From assembly GCA_942490995.1 (NCBI GenBank), contig CALOBG010000014.1, positions 208,491 to 272,490 on the forward strand: a DNA stretch of 64,000 nt, given 5' to 3'. The stretch comes from UBA981 sp942490995 (GTDB taxonomy: Bacteria > Pseudomonadota > Gammaproteobacteria > Ga0077536). The notes under the pieces were generated by a model that saw nothing but the letters and a program-made list of their open reading frames with translations, did no database searches and had not been told where the DNA came from. Made by a program: the position numbers and the translations under genes. This document shows, one piece after another, positions 55,403 to 64,000 of this stretch. How positions within the stretch are numbered: the first letter of the stretch is position 1; every line of letters begins with the position of its first letter.

Positions 55403-57387
55403 GCGCTCCGTCCCACCACCACCGCGACGATCACGATGATCGCGATGGCGCCAGCGGCGAAGCCGAAGCGGGGTTGCTCGGAGATCCGCGCCGAGGTCTC
55501 GTGGATCAGCTGCTCGCCCTGGCCCAGCACCTCGAACATGCGACGCTCGACCGCGTCGACGTGGTGGCTGCCCAGGTGGCCGTCGCCGGCCGGGAACGGG
55601 CCCTGCGGCAGCTTCTCGCGCTGCTGGGTGGGCAGCGCCGCGCCGAAGAACTGCGCGAACGACGCGGCGAACGAGCTGCCGGTGTACTGCATGCGCGCGG
55701 TGCCGCCGGTGTAGCCGCAGCCCCAGGTCACGCTCTGCCGGCTGCGGGCCGACGGCCGCCAGGCGAGGACGATCACCAGCACCAGCGCGAGCGCCAGCCC
55801 GCGCGCCGCCCACGCCATCGCGTCGACGAAGCCGGGCACCGTCACCGCGCCCGGGCCGACCACCTCGGGCGCGAACAGCTCGACCACCGGCCCCAGCGCG
55901 GCGAGCGCGAGCCCCGGCACCAGGCCGAGCGCGACCACCAGCACGGCGAGCACGATCATGGGCGCGGCCATGGTCACCGGCGCGTCGCCGCGCGCGTGGA
56001 CCTCGGCGTCGCGCGGCACGCCCAGGAACGCCAGCCCGAAGGCGCGCGTGGTGGCCAGCGCGCTGGTCGCGCCGACGAACGCGAGCAGCGCCGCGGCGCA
56101 GATCAGCGCGACGTCACCCTCGGCCGAGCTGGCGCCGCCGCCGAGCAGGCTCGCGTAGATGACGAGCTCGCTGGCGAAGCCGTTGAGCGGCGGCAGGCCG
56201 CACATCGCCAGCCCGCCGATCAGGAACAGCACCGCGGTGCGCGGCATCGTCCGGGCCAGCCCACCCAGGCGCTCGAGATCGACGCTGTGGGTGGCGCGGT
56301 AGACCGAGCCGGCCGCGTAGAACAGCAGGCACTTGAACAGCGCGTGGTTGAGGAGGTGGAACAAGCCGCCCGCGAAGCCCAGCACCACCAGGCGCGGCTC
56401 GCCCCAGCTCCAGCCCAGGTAGCCGACGCCGAACGCGGTCGCGGCGATCCCGACGTTCTCGGTCGACGAGTAGCCGAGCATGCGCTTGAGGTCGCGCTGC
56501 ACGGTCGTGGACAGCACGCCGAAGAACGCGGAGGCCAGGCCGAAGCCGAGCACGCACCAGCCCATCCACGCCTCGGGCGTACCGCCCAGGATCGTGAAGC
56601 GCAGGAACCCGAACAGGCCGGCCTTGTGGATCACGCCCGACATCAGCGCCGAGACGTGCGCGGGCGCGGCGGCGTGCGCGCGCGGCAGCCAGGTGTGGAA
56701 CGGAAAGAACGCCGACTTGAGCGCGAACGCGATCCCGAGCAGCACGAAGATCAGCGCGCGCTCGGGCGGACGGCTGGCCAGGAACGCACCGAACGCCGCG
56801 AAGTTCATCGACGACGTCCTGGCGTGCAGGAGCATGAACGCCGCCACCAGGACGAACAGGCCGACGTGGGTGGAGACCAGGTAGTTGAAGCCGGCGAAGC
56901 GGACCTTCTGGCTGCGGTAGTCCCAGATGACCAGCAGCCAGGCGGAGACCGCGGCGATCTCCCAGCCGAGCAGGAACACCAGCGCGTTCTGCACCGAGTA
57001 GATGAGGACGAACGCGACGCAGGTCAGGTTGAGCAACGCGAAGTGCGAGCCGCCGTTGCGTCCCGCCGCGACGGCGGGCTGCAGGTAGCCGATCGCGTAG
57101 ACCGTGCCGAGCCAGGTCAGCGGCAGCGACCAGGCCAGGAAGAACCCGCCGAGCGCGTCGACCCGGAAGACGATCGCGCCGATCGGCGCCGGCCACGGCC
57201 ACACCACGGTCAGCGGAGCGCCGCCGGCGAGCACCGGCACGATCGCCACCAGCACGACGACGGCGGCGATCCCCTGGGTAGCCAGCGCGATCACCGCCTG
57301 GGCGCGCAGCGTGCGCACGGCCGCGGCGAGCACCGCGCCGATCACCAGGATCGGCACGGTCGCCAGGAGCGCGTGCTCGCTCGTCAT
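55399..57387 (-). CDS. HyfB/NuoL-like antiporter subunit, first gene of the operon
   Basis: 662 aa, ATG 57387. NuoL/HyfB features: 'VFLLGWEIAAVSAWLLVIWD' (helix 5 Glu), 'GIAFALKSAFFPFHTWLPRA' (Lys, 'HTWLP'), 'VSALMSGVIHKAGLFGFLRF', 'TTVQRDLKRMLGYSSTENVG' and 'HLLNHALFKCLLFYAAGSV'. The C-terminal 100 residues have 'WRPSARSRQSVTWGCGYTGG', seen in HyfB-type proteins, and a last membrane helix. It begins the minus-strand operon running to 48954 or 48038. A sigma-54-type promoter lies just upstream, at 57402-57417. Confidence 0.9.
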   Translation of the reverse strand: MTSEHALLATVPILVIGAVLAAAVRTLRAQAVIALATQGIAAVVVLVAIVPVLAGGAPLTVVWPWPAPIGAIVFRVDALGGFFLAWSLPLTWLGTVYAIGYLQPAVAAGRNGGSHFALLNLTCVAFVLIYSVQNALVFLLGWEIAAVSAWLLVIWDYRSQKVRFAGFNYLVSTHVGLFVLVAAFMLLHARTSSMNFAAFGAFLASRPPERALIFVLLGIAFALKSAFFPFHTWLPRAHAAAPAHVSALMSGVIHKAGLFGFLRFTILGGTPEAWMGWCVLGFGLASAFFGVLSTTVQRDLKRMLGYSSTENVGIAATAFGVGYLGWSWGEPRLVVLGFAGGLFHLLNHALFKCLLFYAAGSVYRATHSVDLERLGGLARTMPRTAVLFLIGGLAMCGLPPLNGFASELVIYASLLGGGASSAEGDVALICAAALLAFVGATSALATTRAFGLAFLGVPRDAEVHARGDAPVTMAAPMIVLAVLVVALGLVPGLALAALGPVVELFAPEVVGPGAVTVPGFVDAMAWAARGLALALVLVIVLAWRPSARSRQSVTWGCGYTGGTARMQYTGSSFAASFAQFFGAALPTQQREKLPQGPFPAGDGHLGSHHVDAVERRMFEVLGQGEQLIHETSARISEQPRFGFAAGAIAIIVIVAVVVGRSA

Positions 57388-57401
57388 GTGAAGCCGCGCA
57401 G

Positions 57402-57417
57402 TGCAACGGCCGCGCCA
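57402..57417 (-). promoter_or_regulatory. sigma-54 (-24/-12) promoter of the membrane-complex operon
   Basis: On the minus strand it reads TGGCGCG, four bases, TTGCA, matching TGGCACR-N4-TTGCW at all but one position, with GG and GC exactly 10 bases apart. The transcription start would be near 57391, a few bases before ATG 57387. The neighbouring gene at 58718 encodes a sigma-54 activator. Confidence 0.65.
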
Positions 57418-57489
57418 TCAACGGTCCGGGCCAAAGAACGTGGCGGCGCGATGGCGCGTCCCACTCGGTCGCGAGAGACGGCTCGAAAG

Positions 57490-57502
57490 CGACATCTTGT
57501 CG
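57490..57502. promoter_or_regulatory. short palindrome in divergent intergenic region
   Basis: CGACA-TCT-TGTCG, a perfect palindrome about 100 bp upstream of the predicted start site, of the kind bound by activator dimers. Confidence 0.4.
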
Positions 57503-57516
57503 TAGCAGATGGCGAT

Positions 57517-57538
57517 GTGTCACCGTCGCTGGCGACAC
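57517..57538. promoter_or_regulatory. candidate activator-binding palindrome (UAS)
   Basis: TGTCACC and GGCGACA half-sites with one symmetrical mismatch separated by six bases, about 125-145 bp upstream of the predicted sigma-54 start. This is a usual place for an enhancer-binding protein. Confidence 0.45.
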
Positions 57539-57577
57539 GTTGACGCAGGTGCGCGGGCTTCACGTGGCTCGAGGATC

Positions 57578-57591
57578 GAGCGCTGTCGCTC
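57578..57591. promoter_or_regulatory. third palindrome in divergent region
   Basis: GAGCG-CTGT-CGCTC. A further possible binding site between the operon and the divergent methyltransferase gene. Confidence 0.35.
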
Positions 57592-57638
57592 AAAACTCGC
57601 GCACGATCGCGCCTCGCGTGGGTTAGGTTCGCCGGCGT

Positions 57639-58340
57639 GTGGCTTGCAACGGGCCCGACCATGGACGACGCATGGACGTGATCCTCGAACCGGTCGACCT
57701 CGAGCACCGCGATCGCGCGGCCGAGCCCACCTCGGCCGGCGCCGAGGATCCGATGGACCTCGCGTTCGACGCGCTGTTGCCCGCGGCGGTCCGCCAGCAT
57801 TCGCGCGTGCACTTCACGCCCGCGGTGGTCGCGCGGCGTGCCGCGGCGCTGCTCGCGCCCACCGGGACCGAGTGGGTGCTGGACGTCGGCTGCGGCGCCG
57901 GCAAGCTGTGTGCGGTGGCGGCGCAGACGGTGCCGTCGGCGATGTTCGTCGGGATCGAGCGCCGCGCGACGCTGGCGAGCCTGGCGACGTCGATCGCGCG
58001 CCAGCTCGCGCTGACCAACGTGATGTACCTGCACGGCGACATCACGGAGATCGACTGGGCCCGCTTCGACGCCTTCTACCTGTTCAACCCGTTCGCCGAG
58101 CACCTCCCGGAGCGAGTGTCGTGCCTCGACGACGCGCTCGACTTCGATCCCGCGATCTTCGACTTCTACGCCGGCCACGTGGAGGAGCAGCTGGACCGCG
58201 CGCGGATCGGCACGCGGGTCGTCACCTACCACGGCTTCGGCGGCGGCGTGCCGTACGGCTACGAGCTGACCGTCGACGAGGAGATCGGCACCGACCGGCT
58301 CGAGCTGTGGATCAAGGTGGACGACGAGCGAGGTGCGTGA
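57639..58340 (+). CDS. class I methyltransferase paralogue C, divergent from the complex operon
   Basis: 233 aa from GTG 57639; ATG 57672 (MDVILEPVDLE) is an alternative. Motifs: 'HFTPAVVARRAAALL', 'WVLDVGCGAGKLCAVAAQTV', 'FVGIERRATLASLATSIARQ', 'HGDITEIDWARFDAFYLFNP', 'FAEHLPER' and 'RVVTYHGFGGGVPYGY'. Nearly the same order as paralogue B at 49528-50208. A TAGGTT box (57624-57629) lies upstream. Its stop overlaps the next ATG (TGATG), joining it to the receiver-like and activator genes. Confidence 0.82.
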   Translation: MACNGPDHGRRMDVILEPVDLEHRDRAAEPTSAGAEDPMDLAFDALLPAAVRQHSRVHFTPAVVARRAAALLAPTGTEWVLDVGCGAGKLCAVAAQTVPSAMFVGIERRATLASLATSIARQLALTNVMYLHGDITEIDWARFDAFYLFNPFAEHLPERVSCLDDALDFDPAIFDFYAGHVEEQLDRARIGTRVVTYHGFGGGVPYGYELTVDEEIGTDRLELWIKVDDERGA

Positions 58341-58708
58341 TGACGGGGAGCGCGCACCTGAAGGTCACGCTGGCGGCGCGCACCGGCGACGTCCGCGCCG
58401 ACCTCGCGCGGTACCTCACCGAGGCCGGCTTCGAGGTCCAGGTGTGCGCGCGCCCGCACCCGCCGCGGTCGCCGGCGGCGTCGCTGGTCTGGGTCACCGA
58501 GGCCACCGACCAACCGCCCGCGATCGCGCGCGCGCTCGCCGCGTGGACCCGCCCCGCCGCGCGCGGCCGCGCGGTGATCATCACCTGGCACCCGGCCGCG
58601 CTGCAGGGCGTCACCGAGCGCCTCGGCGAGCGCGTCACCGTGCTCGCGCCGCCGGTGTTCGCCTGGACCGTCGTCGACGCGCTGCGGGGCCAGGCGCTTC
58701 TCCGGTAG
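58340..58708 (+). CDS. degenerate receiver-like domain protein (122 aa)
   Basis: ATG 58340 overlaps the methyltransferase stop. The sequence has receiver-like strand-helix alternation: 'HLKVTLAARTGDVRADLARY', 'LTEAGFEVQVCARP', 'SLVWVTEATDQPPAIARALA', 'GRAVIITWHPAAL' and 'VLAPPVFAWTVVDALRG'. The phosphorylated Asp expected at the end of strand 3 is replaced (SLVWVTEA), so it would not respond to a kinase. It directly precedes the sigma-54 activator gene, as if a NtrC-type protein had been split. The receiver call is by layout only. Confidence 0.5.
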   Translation: MTGSAHLKVTLAARTGDVRADLARYLTEAGFEVQVCARPHPPRSPAASLVWVTEATDQPPAIARALAAWTRPAARGRAVIITWHPAALQGVTERLGERVTVLAPPVFAWTVVDALRGQALLR

Positions 58709-58711
58709 AGT
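58706..58711 (+). promoter_or_regulatory. TAGAGT -10-like box, leaderless start
   Basis: TANNNT hexamer 6 nt before GTG 58718, overlapping the end of the preceding gene. Confidence 0.4.
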
Positions 58712-58717
58712 GCACGC

Positions 58718-59686
58718 GTGGCGACACGGTCGCGTCCCTCGATCGTCGTCCTCGAGCCGGTCATGGCCTCGCCGGTCATGCGCGCGTTCGACAAGATCCT
58801 GCGCGCGGTGGCCGCGAAGGAGGTCACCGTGACCTTCACCGGCGAGACCGGCGCCGGCAAGGAGGTCATGGCCCGGCGCCTCCACGACATCTCGCGCCGC
58901 CGCCAGGGGCCGTTCATCCCGATCAACTGCGCGGCGATCCCCGAGGCGCTGTTCGAGAGCGAGCTGTTCGGTCACGAACGCGGCGCCTACACCGGCGCCA
59001 CCGAGCGTTCGATCGGCAAGGTCGAGATGGCCAGCGGCGGCACCCTGTTCCTCGACGAGATCGCGGAGATGCCGCTGGCCCTGCAGGTCAAGCTGCTGCG
59101 CTTCCTCGAGTCCCGCCGGTACATGCGGGTCGGCGGGACCAAGAAGCTCGACGCCGACGTCCGGCTGGTGCTCGCCACCCTGCGGCCGCTCGAGGAGGAT
59201 GTCCGGTCGGGGAGGTTCCGCGCCGATCTCTACTACCGCATCCAGGGGATCATGCTGCTGGTGCCGCCGCTGCGCGAGCGGCGGCGCGACGTCGCGGTGC
59301 TGCTCGACAGCTTCCTCGCCCACATGGCCGCGCTCCACGACCTCCGCCCGCCGTCACTGTCGCGCGCGGCGCGCGCCGCGCTGCTCGCCTACGACTGGCC
59401 CGGCAACGTCCGCGAGCTGCGCAACGTCGTCGAGCTGCTGTCGATCCTGCGCGAAGGGCAGTCGGTGCGGATGCAGGACCTGCCGGCCGCGCTCCGCAAG
59501 GGCAACCCGGTGCGGGCCTCGACGCACGGCGACGCGCTGGTGATCCCGGCCGACCGGCGCCTCGACGAGATCGTCGAGCTCGTCATCGATGCGGCGATCC
59601 TCGCCGAGCGGGGCAACCTGTCGCGCGCCGCGCGACGCCTCGGGGTGAGCGTGCGGACCCTGCAGCGGCGCGGCAACCGGCGCTGA
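58718..59686 (+). CDS. sigma-54-dependent transcriptional activator
   Basis: 322 aa. AAA+ central domain: Walker A 'FTGETGAGKEVMARRLHDIS', 'GPFIPINCAAIPEALFESEL', the sigma-54 contact loop GAYTGA in 'GHERGAYTGATERS', Walker B 'GGTLFLDEIAEMPLALQVKL' and Arg finger region 'RFRADLYYRIQGIMLLVPPL'. The C-terminus has a Fis-type helix-turn-helix (GNLSRAARRLGVSVRTLQRR). There is almost no N-terminal sensor domain. It hydrolyses ATP to open sigma-54 promoters. Given position and the -24/-12 site at 57402-57417, it probably controls the membrane-complex operon. Confidence 0.92.
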   Translation: MATRSRPSIVVLEPVMASPVMRAFDKILRAVAAKEVTVTFTGETGAGKEVMARRLHDISRRRQGPFIPINCAAIPEALFESELFGHERGAYTGATERSIGKVEMASGGTLFLDEIAEMPLALQVKLLRFLESRRYMRVGGTKKLDADVRLVLATLRPLEEDVRSGRFRADLYYRIQGIMLLVPPLRERRRDVAVLLDSFLAHMAALHDLRPPSLSRAARAALLAYDWPGNVRELRNVVELLSILREGQSVRMQDLPAALRKGNPVRASTHGDALVIPADRRLDEIVELVIDAAILAERGNLSRAARRLGVSVRTLQRRGNRR

Positions 59687-59769
59687 GGGCGCGTCGCCCG
59701 CACCGACGTGGGGCACCGGGGCCGATCGACGGCGGCGCCCAAGGATTTGCCCGCGCCGGCGTCCTTCCC

Positions 59770-59775
59770 TAGGAT
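59770..59775 (+). promoter_or_regulatory. TAGGAT -10-like box, leaderless start
   Basis: TANNNT hexamer 6 nt before ATG 59782. Confidence 0.4.
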
Positions 59776-59781
59776 GCGCCC

Positions 59782-59997
59782 ATGAACCGGCTCCCCCTCC
59801 TCGTGTCGATCGTCGTGCTGTCTGCTGCCGCGTCGTGCGGTCCCAAGTCCAAGCCCGCCGATCCGGGCGGCGGCGCTGGTGCCGGCACCGACGCGCCCGC
59901 GCCCACCAGCTGGGTCGAGATGAACCACGAGCAGCGCATCGACTTCATGAAGAACAGCGTGGTGCCGACGATGGCGCCGCTGTTCCCGCGGGCTGCG
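59782..59997 (+). CDS. lipoprotein gene, cut by the inverted duplication
   Basis: Starts with a lipoprotein signal (LLVSIVVLSAAASCGPKS) and a Gly/Pro linker, then 'SWVEMNHEQRIDFMKNSVVP' and 'TMAPLFPR'. This start is typical of myxobacterial exported c-type-cytochrome-like proteins, where a CxxCH would follow. The sequence enters a run of 11 G (59997-60007), after which it turns back on itself, so the rest of the gene is absent from the window. Treat it as partial. Confidence 0.6.
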
Positions 59998-59999
59998 GG

Positions 60000-62900
60000 G
60001 GGGGGGGCTCCTGGAACAGCGAGCATCATTCGGCCGCGCTGTTCTTCGCCGAAGTCGATGCGCTTCCTTTCGTGGTTCATCTCGACCCAGCTGGCTCCGC
60101 GGCACCAGCACCGCCGCGGATCGGCGGGCCCCGGATAGGCGCACGACGCGACGCGCAGACAACACGACGATCGGTGAGCGTCTAGGGGAGCCGCCGTCGA
60201 TCGTGCGGGCGACGCATCACACACCCCGAGGCGTCGCGCGGCGCGCGAGCGGGTCGGCGGGGCGTCACCGCATCCTTCGACGGGCGCAGCGCGTCGCCGA
60301 CACCAGGCATCCCTCGACTACCGGGATCGACAGCGGCTCGGTACGTCGCGGACCAGTGGCGAGCTGCACGCGCAGCCGACGCGGGGCGCGGCCATGAGCT
60401 GTCGAGCAGCACCGCGATCGCGCCGCTCGCGGCGGCCAGCGCGTCCCCTGGACCGATGCATTGGGATCGGCGGAACCCCTGGTCCCTCGAGCGGCCGCAG
60501 AGTGGCGAGCCAACTCCGCCGACCCGCATGCGGAGAGCGCAGCTTGACCTGCAGGGCCAGCGGCATCTCCGCGATCCTCATCGGCGATTGGGTAAACACC
60601 TCGAACTTGCTCGGTGGCCGCCAGTGGCGCGTTCGTGACGAACGCAGCCGGGTATCTGATCGAAATGAACGGCCCCTGGCGGCGCGGGGTCGTGGAGGCG
60701 CCGGGCCGGGGCCTCCTTGCCGGCGCCGGTCTCGCCGAGTGAAGGTCGCAGTGACCTCCTTCGCGGCCACGCGCGCGGGACCATGGCGGCGAACCGTGAC
60801 CGGCTCGAGGACGACGATCGAGGGACGCGACCGTGTCGCCACGCGTGCCTCCCCGCCGGAGAAGCGCCTGGCCGCGGCGCGTCGACGGCTGTCCGGCGGC
60901 GCGAGCGCGATGACGCGCTCGCCGAGGTCTTCGGTGCGCCCTGCAACGCGGCCGGGTGCCGGAGTGACACCGCGCGGCCGCGCGCGGCGGAGCGGGTCCC
61001 GCGCGGCGAGCGCGCGTCGCGGGCCGTCGGGCCTCGGATGACTGACCAACGACGCCGCCGGCCGCGGCGGGTGCCTCGAAGCCGACCTCCCGTGCACCGC
61101 GCGAGGTCGGCGCGGACGGTGCGCGCGCCAGCGTGACCTTCAGGTGCGCGCTCCCCGTCATCGCACGCAAGCTCGTCATCCGCCTTGATCCGCAGCTCGA
61201 GCCGGTCGGTGCCGATCTCCTCGTCGACGGTCGCGTAATACGGCGCCAGCGTGGTACGTGCCGATCGCGCGCGGTCCGAGTACTCCTCCGGCCGGCAGGA
61301 AGTCGAGCGTCGTCCGCGACACTCGCTCCGGGATGCTCGGCGAACGGGTGAGGTAGGTAGAGAGAGCGGGCCGTCTCCCGTGATGTCGCCGTGCAAGTAC
61401 AGCGTTGGTCGAGCGCGAAGCTGGCGCGCGTCAGGCGTCGCCAGAACCGCGCCAGCGTCGCGCGGCGCTCGATCCCGACGGGCATCGCCGACGGCGCACC
61501 GTCGCCGCCACCGCGCGCTTGCGACCCCTCGATCCCCGGTGGGCGCGAGCGAGCGCCGCGGCGCGCCGCGCGACCGCCGCGCGAGCGTGAGTGCGCGCGC
61601 AGTGCTGGCGGATTGCCAACTGCGCGTCGGAGCGCGGTCCATCGGATCGGCGCCGGCCGAGGGTGAACCGGCCGCGCGATGCGGTTCGGCAGTCATAACG
61701 TCCGTACCGTCCGTGGTCAACCCGTTGCCGAAGCGCACGCCGACAGCACGCGAGGGTATCTGCGGTTTTAAACGGCCATCCTCGAGCCGCAGCCCGCGCA
61801 CCGCCATCCGGCCTGATAAGCCGTACCATCTGCTACGACAGATGTCGCTTTCGACCGTCTCTGCGGTGAAATGGACACGCATCGCGCCGCCACGTTCTCC
61901 AGACCGGTGATGGCGCGGCCGTTTGCGCTGCGCGGCTTCACATGACGAGCAACTACCTGGCGACCGTGCGTCCGGTCGGTGCTCGCCGCGGCCATGCGCA
62001 CGCTGCGCAGCTCGCGCCCCTGGCGCTGCCCCGGGGGACCGTCGTCGTGCTGGTGGCGATCGTGCCGGTGGCGCCGCCAATGGCCGTGGCCGGCGCCGTC
62101 GCTGATCGTCGCGGGTCATTGCGCTCGGCGAGGACCTGGTCGCTGCCGCTAGCTGGCGGCGGTCTACGCGGGCTACCTGCGGCCCGCCGTCGCCCGGCGG
62201 GACGTTCGCTCTGCCCTCGGTGCAGAACGCTGTAGGATCGCCGCCGTGTCGTCGCTAATACCGCAGCCAGAAGGTCCTTCCACCCACGTCGGCCTGGCGG
62301 CGCGTTCTGCTCCTGCACTTCGGGATCGTCGATGGGCACTCGCGGCGTTCAATGCGCATTCCTAACCGGCCGTCCGCGAGCGCGCGTGATCTTCGTGCTG
62401 CTCGGGATCCGCGTTCGCGCTCAGAGGTCGGCGTTCTTTCCGTTCCACACCTGGCTGCCGCGCGCGCCGCCGCGCGCATCTGCGGCGTGTCGGGCGTAAA
62501 GCCGGCCTGTTCGGGTTTCCTGCGCTTCACGTCCTGGGCGGTACGCCCGAAGACGTGGATGCTCGGCTCGGCCTGTCCATCCGCGACCGTGCAGCGCGAC
62601 CTCAAGCGCATGCTCGCTGCTCGTCGACGAAGAACGTCGGGATCGCCGGCCGTCGGCTACCTGGAGCTGGAGCGAGCCGCGCCTGATGATGCTGGGCTTC
62701 GCCGGCGTTCCGCCTCCTCCGGCCACGCGCTGTTCAAGTGCTGCGTTCTCGCGGCCGGCTCGCCACCGCCGCGCCACCCGCAGCGTCCGATCGAGCGCCT
62801 GGATGGGCTGGCCCGGACGACGCACACCGGTGCTATTCACGTCGGCGGGCTGGCGATGTGCGGCCTGCCACCATCTTCGCCAGCGAGCTCGTCATCTACG

Positions 62901-63535
62901 CGAGCCTGCACCGGCAGCGGCCTCGGCCCGGCTGTTGTCGCGCTGATCTACGCCGCGGCCTTCCGTCGGCGCGACCAGCGCGCTGGCCGCCGCGCGCGCC
63001 GGGCTGGCGTTCCACCTGGGCGTGCCGCGCGACGCCAGCGATCCCGCGCGCGCGGCGACCGGCCGCGTGATCGTGCTCGCCGTGCTGTGTGCTCGGCCTG
63101 GTGCCGGGGCTCGCGCTGCGCAGGGCCGGTGTCCTGTTCGCGCCCGAGATCGGCAGGCGCGTGCCCGAGCTTCGTCGACGCGATGTGGGCGGCTCGCGCT
63201 GGTGCTGGTGATCGTCCTCGCCTGGCGGCCGTCGGCCCGCAGCCGGCAGGCGTGACCTGGGGTCTGCATGCAATTGCGCGCGCGCTCGTTCACCGCGCGC
63301 AGTTCTTCGGTGTCGCGTGCCCACCCAGCACTTGGCGGCGGGGCCCGTTCCCGGCTGGGCAGCACCACGCATCGACGCGGTCGAGCGTCGCATGTTCGAG
63401 GTGGGAGCGAGCAGCTGATCCGCGAGACCTCGGCGCGGATCTCCGAACAGCCCCCCGCTTCGGCTCTCGCCGCTGGCGCCATCGCGATCATCGTGATCGT
63501 CGCGGTGGTGGTGGGACGAGACCGACGAGGATGAG
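60000..63535. repeat. error-rich inverted duplication of 55400-59997
   Basis: Going right from 60000 the sequence is the reverse complement of the sequence going left from 59997, with many substitutions and deletions. Anchors: 'GTGGTTCATCTCGACCCAGC' at about 60072 against about 59930-59908; the reversed start of the receiver-like gene near 61140-61162 against 58340-58370; ATG of the NuoL-like gene near 61941 against 57387; the C-terminus of that gene near 63424-63520 against 55408-55505. The copy is about 1 kb shorter than the original. All frames here are broken versions of those genes. An assembly or read artefact is most likely. Confidence 0.85.
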
Positions 63536-64000
63536 CGCAGGCGCCTGGCTGCAGGGCTGCTTGCAGCCGGTGACTGTTGTCCAGCAGGACCCGGAGACCT
63601 GGTTCGCCGGTGATGATGGCGACTTCGGCGGACGCATTTCCGAAGCGCTGAGCGAGCGCGAAGCGTCGTGCCGACAGGTGCAGGCGGCGGACGCTTATCC
63701 GCGACGCCTGGCCGACGTCAGATTGGGATAGCGCCGACGGAACGCGCTGGCGCAGGGACGCGACGATTTGTCTACGAACAGTGCGGCCCGGGCGCGGGGC
63801 GTCCGAGTCCAGCTTCTTCGATGACTGGATGGACCGCTACCAACCATCATCGATCTCGGCCGGCGGCTGTGTTTCAGAGCTGCGATGACGAACGCAAGAT
63901 CGGGGGTTGTCGATCGCAGGTCCTGGTGGGAACGGATGACCGTCTCCGGCCGCCGGCGGTCGGGACGCCGTCGCTGCTGCGCATCTACAGCAGCTTGACC
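63536..64000. other. unassigned end of window
   Basis: A short stretch after 63536 (CTGGCTGCAGGGCTGC) may still be a worn copy of the NuoH-like gene start. Beyond about 63600 I see no coding pattern, repeat or RNA that can be supported, and sequence quality is doubtful. Confidence 0.3.

Noticed and set aside
60182..63731. Long frames in 60182-63731 as separate genes
   Set aside because: They are fragments of the reverse-complement copy of 55400-59997, broken by indels.

Overview
The window is a very GC-rich bacterial chromosome segment that looks like Myxococcota (Haliangium/Kofleriaceae-like). The signs are many secreted lipoproteins with Asp/Ala/Pro-rich linkers, DUF4215-type Cys repeats ending in a MYXO-CTERM-like tail, a eukaryotic-type Ser/Thr kinase fused to an AAA ATPase, a sigma-54 activator and a sdhCAB operon. 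No rRNA or CRISPR array is visible. One complete tRNA, tRNA-Leu(UAG), is present.

Layout. Positions 1-2263 hold small conserved hypotheticals, the first cut by the window start. Positions 2329-12959 are an accreted genomic island in the tRNA-Leu gene: 3'-half copies of the tRNA lie at 2329 and 4711 and the intact gene at 12903-12986. The island carries an acetyltransferase, lipoproteins, a YbjQ-like protein, an ATPase remnant, a truncated ISKra4-type transposase, a PASTA lipoprotein, a secreted coiled-coil protein with a possible PD-(D/E)XK nuclease end, a HEAT-like protein and a truncated tyrosine recombinase. Positions 13081-43024 are mostly envelope and secreted proteins: a 5'-nucleotidase, a phosphodiesterase, a metallo-beta-lactamase fold protein, a Hint protein, a wax-ester synthase, beta-helix/Cys-repeat surface proteins, the PknK-like kinase, an aldo/keto reductase-kinase-HAD fusion and an LNS2 phosphatase-like lipoprotein. 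Among them is a barrel-thioredoxin fusion (22882-24447) whose frame is crossed by two UGA codons spaced as UxxU, a candidate selenoprotein. Positions 43036-47928 are sdhCAB plus an overlapping lipoprotein gene.

Positions 48038-59686 hold the most system-like locus. It is a translationally coupled minus-strand operon for a group-4-hydrogenase-related membrane complex whose large subunit lacks the nickel-binding CxxC pairs, followed by two paralogous methyltransferase genes and a 2-hydroxyacid dehydrogenase. Divergent from it are a third methyltransferase, a degenerate receiver domain and a sigma-54 activator. A good -24/-12 sigma-54 promoter and upstream palindromes lie in the divergent intergenic region.

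From about 60000 to at least 63535 the sequence is an error-rich reverse complement of 55400-59997. It is most likely a fold-back read or assembly artefact, so genes there should not be trusted. Several single-base frameshifts elsewhere (3903-3910, about 36200, about 31015, about 43310) also suggest uncorrected long-read sequence, although real pseudogenes or phase variation cannot be excluded. Many plus-strand genes have a TANNNT box 5-8 nt before the start codon, suggesting leaderless mRNAs.
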